Positions 35,701 to 46,630 of a stretch of DNA of 64,000 bases are shown here, in pieces. How positions within the stretch are numbered: position 1 is the first letter of the stretch; every line of letters begins with the position of its first letter. The stretch spans positions 3,740,924 to 3,804,923 of the forward strand of contig OZ020616.1 in assembly GCA_963971575.1 (NCBI GenBank). Reading direction: 5' to 3'. Source of the DNA: Liopterus haemorrhoidalis. Taxonomy: Eukaryota > Arthropoda > Insecta > Coleoptera > Dytiscidae. A program made the position numbers and the translations under genes. The notes beneath the pieces are model-generated. The model worked only from the letters and a program-made list of their open reading frames with translations, ran no database searches and was not told the DNA's origin.

Positions 35701-38700
35701 ACATGATCCCGAGACACAGGTCGGTCGGTCGTTCGGTCGTAGGTAGAACGTCGCTTAGAGTCGGCTCTTGCTTAGAGCCGGTTCTTGCAATATATGAACT
35801 GTAAACATGATCCCGAGACACAGGCCAGTCAGTTGTCGGTCGTTCGCTCGTAGGTAGAACGTCGCTTAACCCGGTCAGTTGTCGGTCGTTCGCTCGTAGG
35901 TAGAACGTCGCTTAGCCCCGGTTCTTATTTAACATTTTTGAAACAAATAATTCACTTTATGTAGCTACTGTATTTTAAACCAGATGTGTTAAACCAGAAG
36001 TTTATGGCGATGTTTATTGCCCTTATAAATCGGACATCTGGGATATGGGCAATATTTTTAATATTTTTATATAGTATGGTTGTAAGAAAATACAGCTTAC
36101 TAAGCCTATTAGTTTCAAATAAACTGTCCTACAAATTGATGACAAAATACACTTTATGATAATACATTACAAGCCGAGTTCTCGCGAAGTTCAACATGAC
36201 ATCGATCCAGATCCGGATCACTCCGGTCATTGCTCACAATCGCCCGACCAATCGTATCCTTGAAACTTGAAACTATACAGTGAGCCGTGAGCCGGCTCAT
36301 TTCAATTTGGTGAACCGTGTCACTTCGGTCAGTGTACTGAGCCGGCTCAGTGAACCGGTTCGTTCAAAAACGACCCATCTCTAGTAGTTATCACGGATTA
36401 AAAATGTCCGGATTAACTGAAATATCCTAAAAGAACAGTAGATCCCATCTCTAGTACCTATGTGCAAGTCAAGGAAAAACAGGAACCCTGAATTATCGTT
36501 CCACATAATTCCAGCTACTTCAGACAATGTTAAATTAATAACGAAACTTGGAATCGAGGAAGTTGTAAATTGTCGTAAAGCTTGGATTAGAAAAGACAAA
36601 TTTGGAAAAATAATGGGCCATTGGTTGAAAATTAATTGGCTTAAACTTCCTCTCCTTCATATGATAAAATAGTAAAACAGGTTCACAAAATATTGTAAAA
36701 TATATTTATTCGTTTAATTTTACATACGTTTTAAATCAGACAGTATCCTTTCAGTAGCATTTTGAGTTTCAGGAACAAAAATAAATCACACAGTTTGCAG
36801 TAGCTGTTGCATCTCCATCGGGAGAAAACAGCTTGAAACATGTTGAAAATTAGTAATGTGAAATAAAAGTAACAATAGGGGATAGGCATGATTTTTTTTT
36901 TATTTTTTATTATATTCCTCTTGTTAAATGTAAACATAAAAAATAGTTTTTATTTTTTTTTTGTTGTAATTTGAAGGCTTAAAAAAATCATAAATGTATG
37001 TAGCGCGCGAAAACGACGTGTGACGTCATATCCCTTCTAACTGACGTATGACACTACTAGCTTACCGGCGTACATAGTCTGTTCTGAACTTATTTGTTTG
37101 TATAACTTTCATAGGTTATGTAAAGTTAGAGTGATTTTAGTTAAAATAAAGTTTAATTCTATAAAAACAATTTATACATGTTTACCGAATTAAATTTTAT
37201 ATTAAAATAGATAACTTATATTGCAGTATTTCAATTATGCCTCTAACGTTTTGTAACTTCATGTAAACAATGTAGTAAAATTCTGACATCTAAATTACAT
37301 AAATATTTACATTTTACAGAGTTGCAGCGTTTGTTTACATAAAGTTATAGAATATAAAATAAAAATTACTTTGACACCACGTATTTCCTCAGCACTGTAG
37401 CATTCATTATTTTTCATATATTCTATGAGCATAAATGCATCAATGTTGGGTAAATTATCACTCTGAGCCCTAACAAAATCTTTATCTGCCATTTTATTAA
37501 TAAATGCGTGAAAAATTGCTTAAAAACAAATACAAAACTCTCGAACAATACAATACACACACGTGTAAAGATTATGTTGTAGCTGTATCTGTGATGTGAA
37601 ACCCCTATCGTTTGACGTCATACTCAGTCGTTTTACTCGGCAACCTTCGCTCCGTGGTCGGCTTATTTCAAATTTACAATATTTTAATTCAAAAATTTGG
37701 CTATAATATTAATTAATATGTAATTTTTGTTTTGTTAGGTGACATAACTAACATTAACATATCAAAATAATGTAGTTTTAAGGAAATACAAATTTTATGC
37801 GTATCCCCTATTATTTGTGTAAGTTCAACTTAATGTATTGTTCGACTATTCTTTGCCAGATGTATTGAGAATGGCCTTACTATCAAAATACATCTATAAA
37901 GATATTTTGCAATATATTACGTTGAACTTACATCAAGCGATTTTACTCTTAAGAGTCGGGATTTTAGTTTCTAAATCGGAATTTTCACGCCGAAATCCGG
38001 ACATCTAGCAGCCCCAGTATAGACATATCAGTGACATTAGATCTTTTTGATTATACTTACAAAATCCTAAAAGCGTATCTACTATGTTAATAACTGTTTT
38101 CTTTTTTCTAGTGAGTACCTTGCAACATTTAAAAAGACTGTAGCAATGCATGAAGTTTTTTTAACCCGTTTGGCCAGTCATTCAGTTTTTCGAGAAGATA
38201 AACATCTTCAAGTGTTCTTAGAGTTCGATCAAGATCTATGTGCGAGACCCAGAGGTCGTCTTGAACAGTTAGGAGGATTAGTTAGATCGTTGGGCAGTAC
38301 AACTGATCAATATTATTTAGGAGCCACCGTTCGAGATGTTAATGATTTCTTTGAACAACAAATGACATCATTAAACGAATATCATAGTCATCTAAAAGAA
38401 GCAACTGCTAGAACGGACAGAATGACTGAGAAACATAAAGGTTGGTTATTGGATAATGGTCTTATGGATTTGGATGTTACGTATTGTGTTTTGTGAATTG
38501 TAGAAGTAGCTGATTCATATATTAAGATTTCATCTGGATTGGTCCAGTTAGCTACTATCGATCCCGGTCCATTGGATAAATTTTTAACTAAAGTTTCAGA
38601 AACATTTGAAAAAGCTAGGGTATGTATATTATCCATTATTGTATATTCGGCCCAATTCTGTAAGCAAGTTACTACAAAAAAGCAGGGATGGGGAGTCGAC

Positions 38701-41700
38701 AGAAAAATTATCGACTCCCGACTCTCGACTCCGGAGTCGGTATTTTTGAAAATCGACTCCGACTCCGACTCCCGACTCCTTTCACTGGTAAATTGTAAAG
38801 TCTATTCCAAATGTTTAAGCGGAACTAAATGGAATTTTTATTTTCTCAAATTATCACGAGTTTACTTTTTAACTATCAAAGTGGGCTTTTGTGAAACAAA
38901 ATTATACAAAGCTTCATTCAATCCTTAAAAGTTAGTAGATTTCGATATCAAGCAAACAGACTATACTTACATTAAATATTTTGGGTTGGGGCGAGCTGTT
39001 TTTATAAAATGTCATTTTCATTTCATCTTGACTATTGATTCATTTTTAATACAAATTTTCAAATATATTAGTTTTAAAAAAAAATTGTTTTGTATTTTAT
39101 ATAAAGTCTGTTCCTTTGGTTTAGGCGGAACTAGATTTTCAATACTAGTTACTTTTACCGTTTGATTGAAGCTTTTGATCATTTTGTTCAGGAAAAGCCA
39201 ACTTCAATATATAAAAAAATAGCTAATGACAACTTACAAAAATGAAAATTCCAGTTAGTTCCGCTTAATCGTTTGGAACAGACTGTACTTTATTTTTCAT
39301 AACATGTCACTTTTTTCTTTTGACATATAGATTTTAGCTGCCAACATGAAACATAAAATAATCACAAAGCCCGTTACAACTTGAGAAAATAAAAATCCAG
39401 TTTAGTTTCGTTTTAACATAATAAACAAAGTATACAAAAAAAGAAAAATTAGATATTACTAAAAATTAACTAAATTTTTAACTGAAAAGCATGAAGGAAA
39501 CCGGAATTGAATATTTTTAATTTCATTTTCGTTCATGAACAGAGAAAAAATGTCGTTCCTGTTCCCATTCTTTAACAAATTCTGGTAGTATGGTATTTTG
39601 CTTTCGCTTTCGGATTGTTCTCATCCTTGATAAATATGTAGTCAAAGAGTCGGGAGTCGATAACTTTTTCTGACTCCCGACTCCGACTCCGACTCCTCCA
39701 AAAAGCTTCGACTCCTCGACTCCCGACTCCCGACTCCCGACTCCGACTCCGACTCCCCATCCCTGCAAAAAAGTTACAATAAAAGTTGCTAAATACAAGG
39801 TCAGTAACTTTTTTAGCAACTTTCACGAAATCCGTATTCTGTAAGAAAAAAGTTACTATGAAATTAGTAACTAGTTGCTAAAAAAGTTATTATGGATAAC
39901 AACTAACAGAAAGCAGTTGCTACACTTAGTAACTCAAAATAACTTGTTAAAATCGTGAAAAATCGCACTTTTTCTGTTTAATAATGAATTATTTCAAGCA
40001 TTTTACAATGAAGGGCAACATAGAGACAATAATTATAGGATTTTTATTTTATTTTCTGTATAGCACAAAATTCTTTGAGTTCTTTATTTCAATTTCTATT
40101 TTTTTTTTGTTTGTTTATTTACATTTGTTTTATAATAGTATAACAGTACAATATTTTTTAAATGTATTAACTACGACTGTCAATAGAAGCCGCGCATACA
40201 AGGGGGTTGTCGACGAGTTCAGACCCCCTCCCCCAAGGTTTTGAAAAATTAAATACTTATTTAATAAAAACTAAGCCATTGCAAATAAGAATTTTATTAT
40301 TAAAAATTAAATTATAATCAAAATTAAATAAATATATAAACCCAGTCCTCTCCATAAAAACACAACAATACATTTGTATTATATTACAGATATTTTTTCG
40401 AAATGGACCCTTCCCAGATCAATGTTTTAAGTGCGCGCCTGTTCAATGGCTACCCGAACTTCTTTAACTGTATTTCACCCAATTCATTTAAATTTGGACT
40501 ATAACTTGCACCACCAAATAGAGAACAGTAACCACATAGCACATCACTACAGCACCAACACTCGTTCCTGTCAATTATTTTTCAAACACTCGTATCACCG
40601 ACCATGACCGGGTTATTTGCCAGGAAATTCAACAGAATTTCCATCTGTTTGCAATTCTTTTTCTGATTTTGTTTATAAAACATTTTTCGTTTAACCTCAG
40701 AAACTCACAACATAGCTGTCAAACTCAATTAAAAACGAATACCTCGCCTGCGCAGAACGTAATCTGCTTCTAGCTTCACGGTTCTTTGTAGCAACGTTAC
40801 TAAATATAACTTGTTATAAGAACGTTGCTTGTGCTTATGCTTGGAGAATACCAATTGTTTGGCGATTGATAAGAAAGTTACTATAAAAGTTATTTCGTAG
40901 CAACGTTACTCAGTAGCAACTAACCTAGTAACTTTTTACAGAATCGGGCCGAATATCAGAAATATGCTATAGTTTGTAGTTGTTAATAATTATTTGTTTA
41001 TTTAATTTCAGAAACTGGAAGGTAGGGTCGCTAGTGATCAAGATTTAAAATTAGCAGATACGTTAAGATATTATCAGAGAGATAGTCATGCGGCTAAAGC
41101 ATTGTTAGTTCGTCGTTTACGTTGTCTGGCTGCTTATGAAGCGGCTAACCGAGCTTTAGAACGTGCTCGTCATAAAAATAAGGATATACACGCTGTAAGT
41201 ATTTACTTTATTAATCGACCTGATTTCAAAAGGATTTAATTATGTAATAGATGCGACATCGTATGTTCCGCCACAAAATAACCTGACCCGAATAACCACC
41301 ACTCTGAATTGTTTATATATACAGTATTGGCCATAAAGATAGCCACTTTTGATAATCCTATTTTATTTTTATTCTATTCAATATTTTTAAAATTAAAAAA
41401 ATTTAATTCTTACCTTTAACAATCCTCTACATATATTATAGTAAAAAATTAAATTTTAATAGTAAATTCTATTTTTTTTTATAGTATTTATTATTTTTAC
41501 CTGGACATAAAGATAGCAACTACTCTTAAAAAAATCTTTTTTTTTATTAATTAAGAAAATGAATTATTATTAACAGATCATTTTTAATATTTTGTATAGT
41601 AACCACCAGTATTTATAACTTCCCGACATCTTTTCGCCATTGATTCTAATAATTTCGTGATCATTTCATTATCAATATTAGACCAGGCACCCTGCAAAGC

Positions 41701-44700
41701 TTTAAACAATTCTTCAATATTTGAATGCGTTTTATTTCTAATCTTTCTGTTGACATCTCCCAAAGGTTTTATATTGGATTTAAATCGGGTGACTGTGACG
41801 GCCAAGTCATAACGTTAATTTATGAATCCTCGAACCATTTTTTTTACCAACTTCGAAGAATGTTTTGTGTCATTATCATGCTGAAAAATATGTTTTAAAG
41901 GCATGAACTCATCAGAATAAGGTTCCATAACATTTTGAAGGATGTCTATATATTTAAATCGATCCATTATTCCTTCAATGTGGTATAGAGGACCCATACC
42001 ATATCCCGAGAAACAGCCCCATACCATCACACCGCCTCCGCCATGTTTAACTGTTGGCAAGGTGTATTTTTGAACAAATCTTTTATTAGCAGGCCTCCTA
42101 ACGTAACTAACACCATCACTTTTAAACAAATTGAACTTAGATTCATCACTAAAAATAACTTTTTTCCATTGATCTACAGTCCAGTCAATATGATTTTTAG
42201 CAAATTCTAATCGGGCCTTCACATTCTTTTTGGATAGAAGTGGTTTTTTAGCGGGACGGCGACTAAAAAGACCCTCACTAACTAATCTTCTGCGAATAGT
42301 TCTTGTTAAGCTGTTTTCTCGATCCACTTGTGGCAAAAGGCCCAAAATTTTCTCCGATGACAGAAAGGGGTTATTGGCAGTTAAATAAATATTTTTTTTA
42401 TCAGTTCGTTTTGTAGTTTTTCGTGGCTGTTCTGGAATTTTTGGAACTTTAAACGTACCTTCTTCTCAAAATCGTTTTATAATTCGCGACACGGTAGATT
42501 TATGCTTTTAAATTTTGTGAAATCACATTTTGCAGCAGCCCGTCTTTAAAACCAGAAATTATTAAGTTTCTAATTTCACTTGAAACAGTTTTACTACGAC
42601 CCATGATTGACAAATATAAACTGGAATATTGCTTGTGCACAACATATTATTTATGGATAAAACCTGCATATAACAAGAAAATTTGAGTAGTTGCAATATT
42701 TTTATCCAAGCAAAAATGAAGAAATAATTTATTATTAATCTGTAAGTCAGATTATTTGACTATTGATTGATGTAACAGACAAAATATGATTAAAGTATAG
42801 AACTAAGAGTATTTATTTTCCAATATTATTATTCAAATTTGAAAAATTGAAAAATGTTAAAAGTTGCAATCTTTATGGCCAATACTGTATGTTAAGTCTG
42901 TTCTACATTATCAGTGCTATCCGACTTGCAACTCTACTTTTGAAACTACTTACAGTCAGATTTTGTTTCAATACTTTTTCTGACATTTATAATACAGTTA
43001 GCGATCGCTTAACGTACATCCGCTTAACGTACTTTCGATGATACGAACATGATTGATTACGGATCCTATGTTCGTACGAACGTACACGTTGTTCGTGCGA
43101 ACGTACATCGCGTAACATGAAAATGTTGCTTTTGTACGAACGTACACATTGTCCGCCCGAACGTACATCGCGCCACACAAAAACGTCGTTTTCGTATTTG
43201 ATATGGCAATTTTATGGTTAAAAAAAAGGGAAAAGAAATAGCACACAATGTATAATGTATAATCGGATTCACGAAAAAATTATTTGCGTGCAATTGCCCA
43301 TAACCTGTCTTATTAAACCTTAAAAACAAAAAATTAATTTTTTTTATTATATAAGTTTTCTTATTATATATAAGTTTTCTTATTATGTCACTTTATTTAC
43401 CTTTTTTTAAACCATATAAAAAATTTTATGCAATTATTTCTTAGTCTGTAAACTTTTATTGACCACTGCTTTTTTGGCTTTCCGATCCCCTCGGCATTCC
43501 TCTCAAATATTTACAAAACATTTTTTTTCGATGAATTGACGATTCGATGAATTGATCATTCGATGAATTGATTTTCGATGAATTGATTTTCGATGAATTG
43601 ATTTTCGATAAACTTACCGTGAATCAGTGAGAAGTATAATGTAAAACAGATTATGTTAGTGTTATGATCTTTTAAAATTGATTCAATTTGTTTCCAAAAA
43701 TAATTAATTGCCATTCGGTGTTAATTACTAGCATTTTTAATGATTTTGTAAAATATAATTATGAAATAAGTTTAACATTTCTTTTAGTTGTCACAGCTTC
43801 AGGGAGCTGGCGCACAATTTACTATTACATAATATCTTCCTTTAAAATCACCTTTTATTGTGTTTTATTTGGTATTAATTATATCCACTTGCTTATTGCA
43901 CAAGGCACCTGAAGTTCAAGAGGTCAGTATATACATATTTTTGAATGCAACTTAGAAGTTTGTGTGTTTTTTTTTTGTAGTTAAGGCTAGAAGTCAAGGA
44001 CCTTATTATTTACAATATGTACCTTTCTCTATTTCTTTATCTTTCTCGTTTCAGGCACTGTTAACAGGGTTGTTTTCTCTTGTATGTAAAATAAAAAGTC
44101 GGGCAACAACCCAGTCTTAAAGTATAATATTAAATATTGTTTTTTTGTTTTTGTTGTATTTATTATTTTGTGTTGTACTCTATTTTCTTTGGTTGTATGT
44201 ATATTTAGATGCAGTTTTTGTGAAAGTTTTCAATAAAAAATGGTTGAACTTGGAGTATATGGTCTACACAAATTGTTCTGAACCGCCGGCCTGTGATATT
44301 ACTGCCGTAGCTGGCCAAATAATATTTTCATCGGTCCGTTTTTTAACCCATATACTCCACATTAGCTAAAAAAAATACGTTATTAGTTGTTAATTGTATA
44401 TATGTTAATACATGTATTATATATCATACGATTTGAAATTGGGAAAGATTTTACAACAGTCTTTGTTTATTTTCTACGATTTGCAATGGTATATTTTAAT
44501 TTCCAGGCTGAAACTGCTCAATCCCAAGCTTGTGAACAATTTGAAACAATGTCAGCTCAAGCGAAAGAGGAATTACTGGATTTTAAAACACGTCGAATTC
44601 ACGCTCTCCGTAAAAGGTAACATTTTAAAATACACATACGATACCGTGAATTTGAGACGCTTACTTCGCAGTTACGCCAACTTAGCAACATGATAACAGT

Positions 44701-46123
44701 CCGCGTGTGGAGGTCCCACCCCGCATCGTTGTTGATAGTTTTTATGGTATTCATTAGAGATGGGTATGGGTCGTTCATGAACGAACCGGCTCACTGAGCC
44801 GACTCAGTACACTGACCGAAGTGACACGGTTCACCAAATTGAAATTAGCCGGCTCACGGCTCACTGTATAGTTTCAAGAATACGATTGGTCGGGCGATTG
44901 TGAGCAGTGACCGGAGTGATCCGGGTCTGGATCGATGCCATGTTGAACTTCGCGAGAACTCGGCGTGTAATGTATTATCATAAAGTGTATTATTTATTGT
45001 CATCAATTTGTAGGGCAGTTTATTTGAAACTAATAGGCTTAGTCTGTATTTTCTTATAACCATAGTATATAAAAATATTAAAAATATTGCCCAAATCCCA
45101 GATGTCAGATTTATAAGGGCAATAAACATCGCCATAAACTTAACACATCTGGTTTAAAATACAGTAGCTACATAAAGTGAATTGTTTGTTTCAAAAATGT
45201 TAAATAAGAACCGGGGCTAAGCGATGTTCTACCTACGAGCGAACGACCGACAACTGACCGGGTTAAGCGACGTTCTACCTACGAGCGAACGACCGACAAC
45301 TGATCGGGTCTAAGAAAGAGCCGGCTCTAAGCGACGTTTACCTACAAGCGAACGACCGACAACTGACCGGGTCTAAGAAAGAGCCGGCTCTAAGCGACGT
45401 CTACCTACAAGCGAACGACCGACAACTGACCGGGTCTAAGCAAGAGCCGGATCTAAGCGACATTCTACCTACGACCGAACGACTGACCGACCTGTGTCTC
45501 GGGATCATGTTTACAGTTCATATATTGCAAGAACCGGCTCTAAGCGACGTTCTACCTACGAACTAACGACCGACCTGTGTCTCGAAAACATGTTTACTTA
45601 ACCGGATCACTGAGCCGGATCAATGAACCGGCTCAACAAACTGAACGACCTCCACTGATCCGGTTCCGCAAACTGAGCCGAAATTCCCATCTCTAGTACT
45701 CATACAACATTAAACAGCATAAAAAATGTTTTGATGGAAATTCTTCCGCCATTTTAAAATGCAAGAGTTTAAAATGAAACAAAAACAATAATTAGGTACT
45801 CAAGATTACAGAGTTTAATCAAAATGCAAAAGACGTTTGTTTAATTCAGCGAATAAGTAGTGACTAGTTCGCATACTGCACTAATAATAAAAACGAAAAA
45901 CTTTCCGGTGCACCTAATATATGGTTATATTGTGCTGACGGGTGTTGTTCCCATGTGACGTCATGGTCAGCATTTTGTTACACATAACTCGGATGTATTT
46001 AATTAATTTTGTGTGTGTTTGTTGTTTAGTTTAGTGGAGTTGGCTGAGTTGGAAATAAAACATGCTCGAACTCAACAGGATCTCTTCAGGAAAGCTCTCA
46101 GTGGTTTACAGGAAGTGCAGTAA
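32710..46123 (+). CDS. Snx6: Sorting nexin 6 (SNX-BAR protein), complete, eight exons
   Basis: Exons: 32,710-32,712, 32,778-33,002, 34,925-35,046, 38,112-38,440, 38,504-38,619, 41,012-41,194, 44,507-44,616, 46,030-46,123. All junctions are GT-AG and phases join exactly to 1,182 nt (393 residues; human SNX6 has 406). Exon 1 holds only the ATG. Residues ~20-158 form the PX domain with the family signature [15 protein letters not shown] and the SNX5/6-specific insertion [17 protein letters not shown] and [14 protein letters not shown]; residues ~175-393 form the BAR coiled-coil region (ESCPE-1/retromer-linked membrane tubulation at endosomes; in flies with Snx1, cargo such as Wntless). Endings such as [13 protein letters not shown] match the family. 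Intron 4 is only 63 nt with a GTTGGT donor; reading through it hits a TGA. Other introns are full of transposons. No lesion in the coding exons. Confidence 0.95.
34118..34386. mobile_element. 270-bp MITE derived from the ISL2EU-like element (Snx6 intron 2)
   Basis: The termini ATAGGGGAAGTATTTTAAG and GCAATTTTTCCCTATA correspond to the two ends of the THAP elements at 2,519 and 56,650: one end shares TTTTAAGATCGCAGCGC, the other shares GCTAAGC and CATCTGGTG. An inverted copy lies at 53,333-53,602. Internal coding sequence is absent, as expected of a deletion derivative. Confidence 0.65.
35400..36671 (+). pseudogene. THAP-domain fragment split by a hAT element (Snx6 intron 3)
   Basis: The frame MDRSYFCVP (35,400-35,428) resumes after the insertion as [18 protein letters not shown] and [11 protein letters not shown] (from 36,462). 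The Cys-x3-Cys pair, [10 protein letters not shown] and the later tryptophan follow the THAP zinc-finger pattern and resemble the THAP frames at 2,649 and 56,783, but from a different lineage. The second half of the finger is not convincing and the frame stops at 36,671. A relic of a THAP transposase, probably ISL2EU type. Confidence 0.6.
35429..36453 (+). mobile_element. hAT element (TAGAGATGGG ends), Snx6 intron 3
   Basis: TIRs TAGAGATGGGAATTTCG and CCCATCTCTA are bordered by the exact 8-bp duplication GTACCTAT (35,421-35,428; 36,454-36,461). The right end is doubled (CCCATCTCTA at 36,374 and 36,444). Internal tandem units of ~90-116 bp (GAGACACAGGTCGGTCGGTC ... GCAATATATGAACTGTAAAC) run from 35,536 to 35,930. 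It encodes no transposase. Confidence 0.85.
37000..37645. mobile_element. Inverted-repeat element with CRE-like ends carrying a YqaJ-like exon
   Basis: The left part GCGAAAACGACGTGTGACGTCA (split: GCGAAAACGACG, then TGTGACGTCA) and the right part TGACGTCATACTCAGTCGTT then TTACTCG are inverted relative to each other, each with a perfect TGACGTCA octamer (about 37,021 and 37,613). Between them lies the minus-strand exon 37,370-37,492. Boundaries and target duplication are not certain. Confidence 0.4.
37370..37492 (-). pseudogene. First exon of a YqaJ-like ISL2EU accessory protein
   Basis: An ATG-initiated 41-codon exon reads [18 protein letters not shown] then [12 protein letters not shown] and [11 protein letters not shown] and ends in phase 0 at a GTAATT donor. 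The pattern LPNxDxFM-x-EY ... AEE-RGVK is how I remember the N-terminus of YqaJ-exonuclease proteins that accompany THAP transposases in ISL2EU elements. The exons with the YqaJ domain itself are absent in this window, so the copy is defective. It lies 0.7 kb from the THAP fragment, on the opposite strand. Confidence 0.5.
38683..39765. mobile_element. hAT element (CAGGGATGGGGAGTCG ends) nested in intron 5
   Basis: Ends CAGGGATGGGGAGTCG and CGACTCCCCATCCCTG carry the exact 8-bp duplication CAAAAAAG (38,675-38,682; 39,766-39,773). Both ends are rich in CGACTCC/GGAGTCG repeats. It has itself received CAGTCTG-family MITEs (39,104-39,285 and a fragment from about 38,797). Confidence 0.85.
39104..39285. 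mobile_element. 182-bp CAGTCTG MITE inside the nested hAT element
   Basis: AAGTCTGTTCCTTTGG and GTTTGGAACAGACTG inverted ends with TA at the right border; third level of nesting within the intron. Confidence 0.7.
41322..42887 (-). mobile_element. Full-length Tc1-type transposon in Snx6 intron 6
   Basis: CAGTATTGGCCATAAAGAT at the left and ATCTTTATGGCCAATACTG at the right are inverted repeats (about 28 bp) flanked by TA on both sides; total 1,566 bp, normal for Tc1. It encodes a broken transposase on the minus strand. Confidence 0.95.
41584..42604 (-). pseudogene. Tc1 transposase, degraded
   Basis: Starts [19 protein letters not shown] (42,604) and runs through a paired helix-turn-helix region broken by stops (after NLKA and in [12 protein letters not shown]), then a long open part from 42,345. 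That part contains the first catalytic Asp in [12 protein letters not shown], the [12 protein letters not shown] block, and the second Asp in [11 protein letters not shown]. The third signature SQSPDLNPI follows after a frameshift and a stop replacing the expected Glu before NLW. The DDE residues themselves are thus traceable but not in one frame. At least four lesions; not autonomous. Confidence 0.9.
43075..43195. repeat. Two 60-bp tandem units
   Basis: GTACGAACGTACAC then CGAACGTACATCGCG recurs at 43,075 and 43,135. Within Snx6 intron 6. Confidence 0.7.
43529..43612. repeat. ~18-bp tandem repeat (TTCGATGAATTGATT)
   Basis: TTCGATGAATTGA recurs five times at 17-20 bp spacing, in Snx6 intron 6. 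Confidence 0.75.
43905..43922 (+). CDS. Snx6: Candidate 18-nt microexon of Snx6 (APEVQE)
   Basis: GCACCTGAAGTTCAAGAG is preceded by an AG and followed by a donor GTCAGT. It is exactly six codons and lies in intron 6, a phase-0 intron, so inclusion would add APEVQE between HKNKDIHA and AETAQSQ without changing frame. The upstream pyrimidine tract is only moderate. The human protein has no such insert to my knowledge. Needs transcript evidence. Confidence 0.3.
44755..45695 (-). mobile_element. hAT element (TAGAGATGGG ends), inverted copy in Snx6 intron 7
   Basis: TIRs TAGAGATGGG and CCCATCTCTA are flanked by GTATTCAT / GTACTCAT (8 bp, one mismatch). The content is the reverse complement of 35,429-36,453, including the tandem units (45,215-45,590). 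No transposase. Confidence 0.85.
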
Positions 46124-46252
46124 CTAATGGGGAAAATGTATTTGGAACATTCCTGGAAAAATGATATATCCCTGTGATTAATATATATGGAAAAAAGTTA
46201 TATCTTGAATATTAAAAAAATAATATGATTGTTTCATATTTATATTATATCT

Positions 46253-46258
46253 AATAAA
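46253..46258 (+). promoter_or_regulatory. Snx6: Polyadenylation signal AATAAA of Snx6
   Basis: AATAAA 130 bp after the stop codon, followed by a TTTTTGTTTC stretch. Confidence 0.7.
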
Positions 46259-46630
46259 ACATACAAGTGCATTTTTGTTTCATTAAATACAGCTTTATTT
46301 ATTTTCCTTCACCTCATTCTTCTACAAAATTTAGTGGTAATGTATTCTAGATCAGCGTTTCTAAACCGAAAATGTACCATAGACCAGTAAAATATTAAAT
46401 TTTCTATCGCGGACCACAAAAAATAAATGTACTGGGTAAGTACTTTTTTCAGTCTTTTCTTAGACGTAAAAAACTCTTTTAAAAGTTGGTCGTTGCTTTA
46501 TGGAATTTTTGCCCATTTTTAGTTTTTGGATACATTTGTGTATGATAGACTTACGATCCACTTTCTCTTTACTTCCAAATGACATTTCAATTGATATTGT
46601 TCCTGATTTAGGAAAATTATGTAATGTTTA

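Larger units (their letters stand above)
38646..40953. mobile_element. TA-flanked element (TTCGGCCC ends) filling Snx6 intron 5
   Basis: TTCGGCCCAATTCTGTAA at the left and TTACAGAATCGGGCCGAA at the right are inverted repeats bordered by TA. Internal direct and inverted GTAGCAAC/AGTAACTTTTTTAGC motifs near 39,800-39,950 and 40,790-40,930 are subterminal repeats. The hAT element at 38,683-39,765 sits just inside its left end. Together they occupy nearly the whole intron (38,620-41,011). Confidence 0.7.

Noticed and set aside
35523..35821. Minus frames with repeated [15 protein letters not shown]
   Set aside because: Tandem units inside the hAT element read as protein; different frames overlap and the inverted copy has diverged lengths.
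39523..39826. Overlapping minus frames with SRSRESG / GVGVG repeats
   Set aside because: They come from GGAGTCG repeats at the end of a hAT element, not from a gene.
44145..44369. 74-codon frame in Snx6 intron 6
   Set aside because: Hydrophobic start from a T-run and a MITE with GGAGTATATGG / CCATATACTCC ends; no gene features.
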